Positions 28,187 through 35,789 of a stretch of 63,867 nucleotides of DNA are shown here, piece by piece. The position numbers and the translations under genes were made by a program. The stretch's first letter is position 1, and every line of letters begins with the position of its first letter. Origin of the DNA: Lachnospiraceae bacterium (GTDB lineage Bacteria > Bacillota > Clostridia > Lachnospirales > Lachnospiraceae); the NCBI GenBank assembly GCA_009780115.1, contig WRAQ01000013.1:1-63867 (forward strand), written 5' to 3'. The notes under the pieces are model-generated. The model saw nothing but the letters and a program-made list of their open reading frames with translations. It did no database searches and had not been told where the DNA came from.

Positions 28187-30772
28187 ATGCAAAAGATACT
28201 AAAAAGAGCATTTTTAGCAAGGGCCGTTTCCTTACTAATGGTTTTACTTTTGTTGCTTGCCCCCGGTTTGAATGGGCCGTGGGCCTTAAAAGCCCAGGCA
28301 GAACCGGCGGCAGAAGCGGAAGATATCAGCATTACTTTTGCCTCGGATGAAAGTTTTAGTTTATTTCCGGGTAAAAGCACAAACCCGAATAATTTTTTCA
28401 AAGCTAACGGCCACAGTGTTGCCGTTGAAGAAGCCAACGACTTTGGCCGGACTGATTCAACATCTTTGAAAATAACCAGGATTGCCCCGGTCGAAAGTTA
28501 TCATCATTGGGTCAGAATGGGGCATATAGCCGATTGGGCAACTCCCGGTGATGAGCAGTTAGGGTTGCCAAGAGGTGCAAGTTATACGATTACAGCTTGG
28601 TTCTATGTCCCCTCGGAAGCAGCGGGGGACAAAACTATCTCCGGGCCGCAGATATTCCTGAATAACAATGCGGCGGGAGCCTTTCCAATGTTTCCGGACC
28701 CGATACAAACCGATACATGGACAGAAGTAGTATTTGAAACAGCAGAATTATTCGGCAATCTTGACAGTATCTCCTTTAGATTGCACGCTGAAAATGACAG
28801 TACGTACCCTGATTACTGGTATATAGATGATATTACTGTCGTCCGTACCGGCGGAGGGGCCCTCAAACCGCCCGTATGGGATTTGCGCCTTGCTTCCCTT
28901 AAAGAAGTTTATCAGGATTATTTCCAAATCGGTAATATTATTGCCGGGCCTTCACAGATTGATGATAGTGAAACAGCCCTTGAAACACAAGCAATGTTTA
29001 AGCATCATTATAATTCACTAACTGCTGAAAATCATAATAAACCCTCAAGTGTTATCAATGCCCAGGGGCAGTATACCGGTTTGGATACCGTTAAGAGAAT
29101 GATTGATTTTTGCCTGGAAAATGATTTTACTTATATCGGGCATACTTTAGTTTGGCATTCGCAGTCTTCAGCATGGCTGCATGGCACTGTCAGTGAGCCA
29201 TTAACCCGTGCGGAAGCAAAAAAACGGATGGAAGACTATATCAAAAGGGTCGCCGGTGCCGATGGGGTGCGGGGTAATGTTTATGCCTGGGACGTCGTAA
29301 ATGAAGCATTTCTTCCGGGTGTTGGCGTATACAGCGGTGATTGGAGAGAACATCTCCGTACCGGTGAAACCGAGGGAAATGAGGCTTCTCCATGGTATGC
29401 CTCTTATGAAAACGGGGCGGCCGAGGGAGAAAGTGGTGCCGACTTTATCTATGATGCATTTGTTTTTACCCGCTTAGCGGACCCGGATGCGATTCTTTAC
29501 TATAATGATTTTAATGATGAGCAGCGTGGTAAAAGTTTAGCTATCGCTGCGATGGTCAAAGATTTGAATCAAAAATGGACCGAAGATGACCGCTATGACA
29601 ATCGTTTGTTAATCGAAGGGATTGGTTTGCAAGCCCATTATAATACGAATATTTCCACGGCAATGATAGAAACGGCGATTTTGCATTATATTACGGAAAA
29701 TCCCGGGGTCAAGCTTAGTGTTACCGAACTTGATATTACAATTGCCGGGACTGATCAGACAACACCACCAACCGAAGAGCAGTATACGCAGCAAGCCCTG
29801 ATGTATGCGGAACTTTTCGAAATTTACAAAAAATACGCTGCCGGGCCAGCGAACGATTCCGGCAATCCCAAGGTGATTGAACGGGTAACTTTATGGGGTA
29901 CCAACGATGGCGAAAGTTGGCGTTCATTTGGCCAAAATGGCGGGACCGGCGGTTATCCAACTTTATTTAATGCCGATTACAGCGCCAAAGAAGCCTTTAG
30001 AGCTGTTATTGACCCAATTACCTTTATTGAAGCTAATCAACCGCCTGAATTTGAAGCAAAAGAAGGGCAGGCGGCTTACGCCGATTCCGCCCCGGTACTT
30101 GACGGAAAAAGTGACCTTTGGGATATTGCCGCGCCGATAATAGTAGACCAACAAGCAGTTGGCAAAACCGATTTAACTGCCGTAATGAAGCTGCTTTGGG
30201 ACAATGAAAATTTATATGTCCGTGTTGAGGTAAAAGACAGTGAAATTAGTTTGTCATCTGAAAATGCCTGGGAAAGGGATTCGGTTGAGTTTTTCATAAG
30301 TGAAACCAATTTCCGCGGTTCATATGATATCTCACAAGGAAAACAATATCGTATTGATGCCGGCGGGGCGCAAACGGCAAAAGAAAATTATGGTGCCTGG
30401 CAAGGTTTTGCCGAATTAACTGATGATGGTTATTTGGTAGAAGTTGCGCTTCCATGGGATAATGAGCGTTCATCCGGTGATGTAATTGGATTTGATATTC
30501 AGATTAATGACCCGCCGCCAGCCGCAAACCGGCCGCAAGTTACCTGGAGTGACCCTAATGCAAGCGGTTTCAATTCTTCCGATAATTGGGGCCTGATTAC
30601 CCTTACCGGCGAGGTTGTACCGGTGGTTGAGGAAATTGAGGTGGTTGAAGAGGCAGAGGTTGTTGAAGTAGAAGAGGACGGAGAAAGGTCTTATCTAGTG
30701 CCGATAATACTTGGGGTTATTGCGGTAGTTATTGTTGGTGTAGTGGTGGTGATGAAGAAGAGGAAAGCATAA
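28187..30772 (+). CDS. Membrane-anchored endo-1,4-beta-xylanase, GH10 with CBM22-like and CBM9
   Basis: The 861-residue enzyme cuts the xylan backbone outside the cell. Order: signal peptide (~1-42, ending near KAQAEP), CBM4/22-like domain (~45-220, ending YWYIDDITVV), GH10 catalytic domain (~235-625) with TLVWHSQ, acid/base Glu373 in WDVVNEAF and nucleophile Glu514 in SVTELDITI, then CBM9-like domain (~645-820), an acidic VEEIEVVEEAEVVEVEE linker, a hydrophobic segment (~836-855) and KKRKA. The C-terminal TM with positive tail holds it at the membrane, an alternative to a sortase anchor. TGGAGG lies 6 bp before the chosen ATG. Confidence 0.93.
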   Translation: MQKILKRAFLARAVSLLMVLLLLLAPGLNGPWALKAQAEPAAEAEDISITFASDESFSLFPGKSTNPNNFFKANGHSVAVEEANDFGRTDSTSLKITRIAPVESYHHWVRMGHIADWATPGDEQLGLPRGASYTITAWFYVPSEAAGDKTISGPQIFLNNNAAGAFPMFPDPIQTDTWTEVVFETAELFGNLDSISFRLHAENDSTYPDYWYIDDITVVRTGGGALKPPVWDLRLASLKEVYQDYFQIGNIIAGPSQIDDSETALETQAMFKHHYNSLTAENHNKPSSVINAQGQYTGLDTVKRMIDFCLENDFTYIGHTLVWHSQSSAWLHGTVSEPLTRAEAKKRMEDYIKRVAGADGVRGNVYAWDVVNEAFLPGVGVYSGDWREHLRTGETEGNEASPWYASYENGAAEGESGADFIYDAFVFTRLADPDAILYYNDFNDEQRGKSLAIAAMVKDLNQKWTEDDRYDNRLLIEGIGLQAHYNTNISTAMIETAILHYITENPGVKLSVTELDITIAGTDQTTPPTEEQYTQQALMYAELFEIYKKYAAGPANDSGNPKVIERVTLWGTNDGESWRSFGQNGGTGGYPTLFNADYSAKEAFRAVIDPITFIEANQPPEFEAKEGQAAYADSAPVLDGKSDLWDIAAPIIVDQQAVGKTDLTAVMKLLWDNENLYVRVEVKDSEISLSSENAWERDSVEFFISETNFRGSYDISQGKQYRIDAGGAQTAKENYGAWQGFAELTDDGYLVEVALPWDNERSSGDVIGFDIQINDPPPAANRPQVTWSDPNASGFNSSDNWGLITLTGEVVPVVEEIEVVEEAEVVEVEEDGERSYLVPIILGVIAVVIVGVVVVMKKRKA

Positions 30773-30841
30773 CGTAATTGCGATTATCATACAATCGTCT
30801 GGTTTAAGGAATGCAATGATAGATTATAAATACTAATAACT

Positions 30842-30870
30842 TAAAGGGTTTCCATTACGGAAGCCCTTTA
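30842..30870. terminator. Hairpin between GH10 and the toxin gene
   Basis: AAAGGGTTTCC-ATTAC-GGAAGCCCTTT forms an 11-bp stem with one G-T type mismatch. It lies between convergent genes and could end both transcripts, though the T-run is short. A near-identical hairpin lies at 31645 on the far side of the toxin-antitoxin pair. Confidence 0.7.
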
Positions 30871-30877
30871 ATAAGTT

Positions 30878-31174
30878 CTATAATCCAAGCAAATCAGCGT
30901 GGGTGCCTGTTCCAATAAGATAGAGAATCATTTCAGTTTCCCGCTTTTCATATATAAGCAGCCAATCACCGGAACCGCCGATATGACATTCACGAAAACG
31001 CTTCAAATTTCCCTTTAACTGATGGTCTTTCCAATTCAGGGGCAAAGGGATATCTCGCTCTAATTGAGCAACAGCCCAAGAAAGTAAAGATAAATCTTTT
31101 CCTTGTTTTTTTGCGAGCTTAAATCCCTTTCTAAATTTTGCGGTTCTTATGATACTATATTTTGGCTCAATCAT
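30878..31174 (-). CDS. YafQ-family mRNA interferase toxin
   Basis: The 98-residue RelE/YafQ-like ribonuclease presumably cuts ribosome-bound mRNA when free of its antitoxin. The family pattern is clear: TAKFRKGFKLAKKQGKD, WKDHQLKG, RECHIGGSGDWLLIYE and a C-terminal GTGTHADLL. The histidines and the Asp-Trp pair match the residues important in YafQ. The start overlaps the antitoxin stop (ATGA), the usual order antitoxin then toxin. Confidence 0.93.
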   Translation of the reverse strand: MIEPKYSIIRTAKFRKGFKLAKKQGKDLSLLSWAVAQLERDIPLPLNWKDHQLKGNLKRFRECHIGGSGDWLLIYEKRETEMILYLIGTGTHADLLGL

Positions 31175-31494
31175 TCTTCATCATCCTCTGCCTCTAAATC
31201 AGCAAACATTTCAGCGGAATTTCTGTATAATTTAGCAGTTCCATTTGTAATAGCTTCATAAGACTTTTCCGCTTCGGCAAGAACTTCCGCTTCAAATTCA
31301 GGGGTATAACCGTTTTCGGTTAGTTGTATTGCGGATAATTCAAATGGAATCTTGCGTTTCAGATATATTTGATTAAGCATTAGATTAAAAGCATCACTGA
31401 AAGATAAGCCAATTGCGGCAAGAATCGGCTCAACATTTGCTTTTATTTCAGGGTTAACTCTAATGTGCATACCGCTTGATCTTGTATTAGCCAT
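31171..31494 (-). CDS. RelB/DinJ-family antitoxin
   Basis: The 107-residue antitoxin has an N-terminal ribbon-helix-helix DNA-binding part (MHIRVNPEIKANVEPILAAIGLSFSDAFNLML) and an acidic C-terminus (ADLEAEDDEE) that would wrap the toxin. It probably represses its own promoter alone and with the toxin. AGGAGG stands 8 bp before the ATG. Upstream are a near-perfect promoter and palindromes (see the entry at 31517-31622). Confidence 0.92.
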   Translation of the reverse strand: MANTRSSGMHIRVNPEIKANVEPILAAIGLSFSDAFNLMLNQIYLKRKIPFELSAIQLTENGYTPEFEAEVLAEAEKSYEAITNGTAKLYRNSAEMFADLEAEDDEE

Positions 31495-31516
31495 ATTTTA
31501 TTCCTCCTGACTCAAG

Positions 31517-31622
31517 CGGACATATTTATATATCCATTTGAGACTAAACATAGAGCGAGAAATTTATATTTCTCTCTAATTATATTTATTAGTAGTATAC
31601 ACAAAAAGACCACAAATGTCAA
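31517..31622 (-). promoter_or_regulatory. Promoter and candidate operators of the toxin-antitoxin operon
   Basis: On the minus strand TTGACA (plus-strand 31617-31622) and TATACT (31594-31599) are 17 bp apart, close to ideal. Downstream are the palindromes GAGAAATTTATATTTCTC (around 31558-31575) and CTCAAG..GGACATATTTATATATCC..TTGAG (about 31513-31545), likely sites for the RHH antitoxin. Confidence 0.75.
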
Positions 31623-31644
31623 AGGAAAAATTTGGATGCTAAAA

Positions 31645-31673
31645 AAGGGCTTCCATTACGGAAGCCCTTTCAA
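31645..31673 (-). terminator. Terminator of the sugar ABC operon
   Basis: On the minus strand AAAGGGCTTCC, a five-base loop and GGAAGCCCTTTTTT form an 11-bp stem followed by a T-run. It ends the upstream ABC-transporter transcript before the toxin-antitoxin promoter. Confidence 0.75.
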
Positions 31674-31691
31674 TAAAGCTATTACATTAAT

Positions 31692-31747
31692 CGTTTAAGG
31701 AGAATTGCTTGTAATTCTCTTAGAATTGTCGCCGCCGGGCGACAATT
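31692..31747 (-). repeat. Palindromic element E3, reverse copy
   Basis: The plus strand shows TTTAAGGAGAATTGC, GTAATTCTCTTAG and ATTGTCGCCGCCGGGCGACAAT. On the minus strand this is hairpin, hairpin, CTCCTTAAAC. The GC-rich hairpin just after the permease stop may help terminate its transcript. Confidence 0.7.
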
Positions 31748-31749
31748 TT

Positions 31750-32724
31750 TTATTCTTTAACCCCGCCTAACATCAATCCGTTAACGAAATATCTTTGCAG
31801 GAACGGATAAACGACTAGAATCGGCAGAGCGGTAACAACGGTAATTGTAGAACGAATCGACATCGGTGTTACTTGCTGGCCAAATCCGGCCTGAGCGGCT
31901 TGGGTTGCAGCGGCGGCGGCACCACCGGCCGATGCGGTATTAGAGAGCAGCTTCTGTAATTCAAATTGAAGGGTAGTTAAATGTGCTGCCCCAGGGTTGT
32001 AAAGGAAGTTTGTAAACCAGTCGTTCCAGCTTCCGACAGCGACAAAGAGCGTAATCGTCGCAAGTACCGGCATACAAAGCGGGGTGACAATCTGGGCAAA
32101 AATCCGAAACTCGCTTGCCCCGTCAATCTTGGCCGATTCAATCAATGATTCGGACAATGAACGGATATAAGTCCGGATAACGATGAGGTTAAAAGCAGAA
32201 ATCATTCCCGGAAGCCAATAGACCGTAAAGGTGTTAAGTAACCCTAATTGCTGCATGAAAATATAGTTCGGAATCATACCGGCATTAAAATACATCGTTA
32301 CAACGAAAACGATTGTAATCGGCTTATTGAAAAGGTAATGACGGCGGGAGAGTACATAAGCAAGCATCGTCGTAGGGATGAGGTTGGTTATAACCGTCAC
32401 AATAAGCCGGGCGACACTGACATAAAAAGCGGTAAGAATCGTTGGCATATTTAATACAATTTCATAGTTCCTAAGTGTCCATGCCCGCGGCCACAAATAA
32501 ATGCCGCCCCGTGTTGTGTCAACTGCTTCGTTAAAGGAGACAGCAAGGACATTCAACATCGGATAGACCATGACAGCAGCCAGAATAATTAAAAAGGATG
32601 TGTTTAATGTTGTAAAAACAACATTCTCTAATGAAAGATTAGCTCTTCTTTTATTAACGAGGACAACCGTTCCATCTTCGCGTTTTATTTTTACTTGTTT
32701 GAATTTTATCTTTTTTTCACTCAT
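31750..32724 (-). CDS. Sugar ABC transporter permease (LplC/YtcP-like)
   Basis: The 324-residue inner permease subunit has about six TM helices, and the cytoplasmic EAA loop reads ESAKIDGASEFRIFAQIVTPL. An alanine-rich insertion (GGAAAAATQAAQAG, ~275-290) lies before the last helix. Permeases of this pair type work with large lipoprotein binding proteins on oligosaccharides. The gene lies 12 bp after the first permease. No ATPase gene is in the cluster, so a shared MsmX-type ATPase encoded elsewhere is expected. Confidence 0.9.
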   Translation of the reverse strand: MSEKKIKFKQVKIKREDGTVVLVNKRRANLSLENVVFTTLNTSFLIILAAVMVYPMLNVLAVSFNEAVDTTRGGIYLWPRAWTLRNYEIVLNMPTILTAFYVSVARLIVTVITNLIPTTMLAYVLSRRHYLFNKPITIVFVVTMYFNAGMIPNYIFMQQLGLLNTFTVYWLPGMISAFNLIVIRTYIRSLSESLIESAKIDGASEFRIFAQIVTPLCMPVLATITLFVAVGSWNDWFTNFLYNPGAAHLTTLQFELQKLLSNTASAGGAAAAATQAAQAGFGQQVTPMSIRSTITVVTALPILVVYPFLQRYFVNGLMLGGVKE

Positions 32725-32736
32725 GATGGTTTCCTC

Positions 32737-33744
32737 CTATACTAATCTTTCTGAGCCAAGAATTTTGGCAAGCCAGTTGGCCGATGCAACAAAGAAAATG
32801 GCAACTATCGTTTTCATAATCCCGGCAACGGTACCAAGATGGAATTGCGCACGCAACTGGATACCATATCTAAGGATAAAGATATCGATATTTTCGGCTA
32901 CTTCTTTATTGACACCTGCGCCTAAGAAATACTGGATTTCAAAGCCGGATTCAAGCATATAACCGGTTGACATGATTAGGAGGATAACAATTGTTGCTTT
33001 GATGCTTGGCAGGGTAATATGCCACATTTTCCGCCAACGGTTCGCCCCGTCGATTTCCGCCGCTTCATAAAGCTGCGGGTCGATTGCGGTCATCGCGGCA
33101 AGATAGATGATTGTATTCCAGCCGAGACTCTTCCAAAGCTGCCCGCCGGCAACGATTCCCCAAAAATATTTCGGATGATTGAGGAATGCAATCGGTTCTT
33201 TTAGGATGCCTAACCAATCATGAAGCACGATATTGATAAAACCGCCGGACTGCGGCAGTGAAAGGGCGGTAGCAATCATACCGGTTGCGATAATCCAGCT
33301 TAGGAAATGGGGCATATAGGACAGGTTCTGGATAATACGTTTAAAACCTACACTTCTCACTTCGTTAAGTAATAACGAAAGGCCGATTGCACAAACAAAA
33401 CCTAATACCATTGAAAGGATACTTTGGCCGAAGGTATTGCGGACCGAACGTAAAAAAGTCTGGCCATAGAGGGTATTCATATTCAGCAGGTTCTGGAAAT
33501 TTGCAAAACCGACCCATTCCTGATCCCATACATTTCTAATCGCCGGCTTGTAATTTTGGAACGCCATTGCCCAACCGGTAATCGGGACGTAGCGGAAAAA
33601 AATCATATATAATAATAGCGGAACACTCATGATAATCAGTTCTCGCTGAAGCCAGATGTTCCGCCATGTCATTTGCGGTTTTGGTCGGTGAAGATGCTCT
33701 TCATTAAATTTCACTCGTTTAGGTTTCTTTTCCTTGGTTTTCAT
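32737..33744 (-). CDS. Sugar ABC transporter permease (LplB-like)
   Basis: The 335-residue membrane subunit starts after a basic cytoplasmic N-terminus; SVPLLLYMIFFRYVPITGW is the first TM. The EAA loop reads EAAEIDGANRWRKMWHITLPS. Partner of the permease downstream and of the lipoprotein encoded 72 bp upstream. Together the three genes form one minus-strand unit ending at the terminator near 31645. Confidence 0.9.
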   Translation of the reverse strand: MKTKEKKPKRVKFNEEHLHRPKPQMTWRNIWLQRELIIMSVPLLLYMIFFRYVPITGWAMAFQNYKPAIRNVWDQEWVGFANFQNLLNMNTLYGQTFLRSVRNTFGQSILSMVLGFVCAIGLSLLLNEVRSVGFKRIIQNLSYMPHFLSWIIATGMIATALSLPQSGGFINIVLHDWLGILKEPIAFLNHPKYFWGIVAGGQLWKSLGWNTIIYLAAMTAIDPQLYEAAEIDGANRWRKMWHITLPSIKATIVILLIMSTGYMLESGFEIQYFLGAGVNKEVAENIDIFILRYGIQLRAQFHLGTVAGIMKTIVAIFFVASANWLAKILGSERLV

Positions 33745-33816
33745 GGATTCACGTCCTTTACTTGATAAATTGGGGGACAGATAAATCTGCCCCCCATGGG
33801 TAATACCGGTTATAGA

Positions 33817-35589
33817 TTATTCATTTGCAACGATGTCATCAATAAGGGCATTGATTTCATCAAGATACAATTGGGTGTCAATTAAAGCTACTTGGGCAAG
33901 GAAATCATCCCATAAGCCATCAAATGTATCAGGAGTAGCTAATGCTAAACGGGCGAAAGCAGGATACTGTACTTCATCAAGCTGGACGTTAGCAAGGTTT
34001 GCATCATTTGATAACATACCGTGTAACTGCCAAATCGGATAATATGAAGGGGTCGGATAAGCATCATTAAAGAAATCTGCCCAAACCAGTTTGTTATAAG
34101 ATTTCAGGAAATTTTGCTCGTATTCGGTTAAACCGGCAAAGAATTCACTACGTTGGAAACCAGCGGAATCAGCGTTGCCGTCCGGCCATAAACCTTGACG
34201 TTTCGGAAGGTTATCACGGAAAGCGCGTGCTTGGTTAGCTTGCTGCCAAATCGGGTCATGCTGTTCATCACGCATGTCTTGAGTACGGTAGTAAAGACCG
34301 TCATCACCGACAAGGTAATCTTGGCCTTCAATACCCCAGAAGAGGATTTTCTGCCATTTTTCTGTCATCATTAATTCTAAGAAGTCAAGTAACATTTCAG
34401 TTCTTCCGGCAGCGGCGGCATCAACAGAGATACCATAACCCTGGTGGATGTTCATTAACTGACCGGTTGAGTAATGAGGGGGGATATTGTCAAAAGTAGG
34501 CATAACCGGAACGTAAGTACGTTCACGTCTGTCTTCAGCTCTAAGTGAATCTTGTGCCTGGCTGAATGCCCAACGCTGATGAGGGAAACCTAAGACAGCA
34601 CCACTGGCAAGCCTTGATTGGAATTGGTCAGCAGTAGCAGTAAAACATTCGGGGTCAAGAAGGCCTTTTTGATTGATTTCCATCAATTTGTGTGCCCATC
34701 TTCTAGCATAATCATCAGTAATGTAGTGACGAACTTCTCCGGTGTGAAGATCCGGGAAAGCTCCGCCCCAGTTTGCTCCGCCCTGTAATTGAAGAGCGTT
34801 GTTGGTAACTGACCATTGACGTCCTTCAGAGAAGTCAAGGGTAAAACCAATCGTCGGGACACCGTCGATAGTCGGATATTTCGCGGCATAGTTTTCGATT
34901 AATTCAAAATATTCATCAAGAGAAATTCCATCAAGACTCGGATAACCGGCATCTTCTAAAACAGCCATTTGAATCCAGAATGCCGGGGCACTCCAGTCTT
35001 CCATCTTGATTTCCGGGCCATACCAACGGTTATAGTTCGGGAATTGATAGAAACCGTCTTCAACTTCACCGGCGCGGTAGCTTAATCTTCTAAGGTGAGG
35101 CTCAACGTGTTCTCTAAGAAGAGGCCAGTTGCCGCTTGCAAGATAATCGTCAAGGCGAAGATATGCACCACCTGCGGTCATAAGGGCATCATTGTGGGTG
35201 CTTCCGATAAGGTCAGGATATACACCACCGGCGAGCATTGTGCTGATACGCATGTCTTGGTTGTCGGTAGTAGTCATTTCCATGTCCAACGTAACACCAA
35301 GTTCGTCTAATAATAACTGGTGAATAATGTTGTCGGCAGAGGGTGCACCACTGTTGGTAACAGTCCAGATTGAAATGGTAACAGGGTTGTCAGGTGAGAA
35401 ATTCCATGGTACATAACCAGTGGTAATTTCTTCAACAGCTGCTTCATCAACAGTACCGACTGATGTGGTATCTGTTGAAGGGGTAGAAGGCGTAGTAGCA
35501 GCGCCGTCATTGTTGCTTCCGCAAGCTGCTAAAATACTAACAGACATAACTGAAGCTAACAGTAGAGCAATAACTTTTTTTAGTTTCAT
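33817..35589 (-). CDS. Extracellular solute-binding lipoprotein, oligosaccharide type
   Basis: The 590-residue lipoprotein has a signal peptide with lipobox LAAC (Cys22-23 region), then a Thr/Ser/Pro linker and a large LplA-like binding domain. It should capture xylo-oligosaccharides or aldouronic acids outside the membrane and deliver them to the two permeases. GGGAGG lies before the ATG. It is divergent from the GH67 gene, and the 200-bp gap between them probably carries the shared control. Confidence 0.9.
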   Translation of the reverse strand: MKLKKVIALLLASVMSVSILAACGSNNDGAATTPSTPSTDTTSVGTVDEAAVEEITTGYVPWNFSPDNPVTISIWTVTNSGAPSADNIIHQLLLDELGVTLDMEMTTTDNQDMRISTMLAGGVYPDLIGSTHNDALMTAGGAYLRLDDYLASGNWPLLREHVEPHLRRLSYRAGEVEDGFYQFPNYNRWYGPEIKMEDWSAPAFWIQMAVLEDAGYPSLDGISLDEYFELIENYAAKYPTIDGVPTIGFTLDFSEGRQWSVTNNALQLQGGANWGGAFPDLHTGEVRHYITDDYARRWAHKLMEINQKGLLDPECFTATADQFQSRLASGAVLGFPHQRWAFSQAQDSLRAEDRRERTYVPVMPTFDNIPPHYSTGQLMNIHQGYGISVDAAAAGRTEMLLDFLELMMTEKWQKILFWGIEGQDYLVGDDGLYYRTQDMRDEQHDPIWQQANQARAFRDNLPKRQGLWPDGNADSAGFQRSEFFAGLTEYEQNFLKSYNKLVWADFFNDAYPTPSYYPIWQLHGMLSNDANLANVQLDEVQYPAFARLALATPDTFDGLWDDFLAQVALIDTQLYLDEINALIDDIVANE

Positions 35590-35710
35590 TTTTTTCCTCC
35601 CATTATTTGGTTTTGTAGGTTTAATAATATATTCCTACTATTTTGATACTATTTGTATTTTAACATGCACCTTTATAACCGGCATTATAATTATTGCGAA
35701 TCGACTGCTG

Positions 35711-35723
35711 ATTCTTGCTATTT
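35711..35723 (+). promoter_or_regulatory. Shared motif in xylan promoter region
   Basis: ATTCTTGCTATTT lies between the binding-protein gene and GH67. The same 13 bases occur on the minus strand at 47596-47608 between uxuA and GH3, both divergent promoter regions of the xylan island. It may be a regulator site. Confidence 0.4.
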
Positions 35724-35755
35724 TTATAGTAATTATAGGAAAATTCATATAATTA

Positions 35756-35783
35756 TTGCTTTTTTGCACAAACTTTGTATAAT
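35756..35783 (+). promoter_or_regulatory. Promoter at the GH67 start codon
   Basis: TTGCTT (35756-35761) and a perfect TATAAT (35778-35783) are 16 bp apart. The expected start of transcription is at or next to the ATG at 35790, and no ribosome binding site is present. Confidence 0.6.
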
Positions 35784-35789
35784 AAACAT

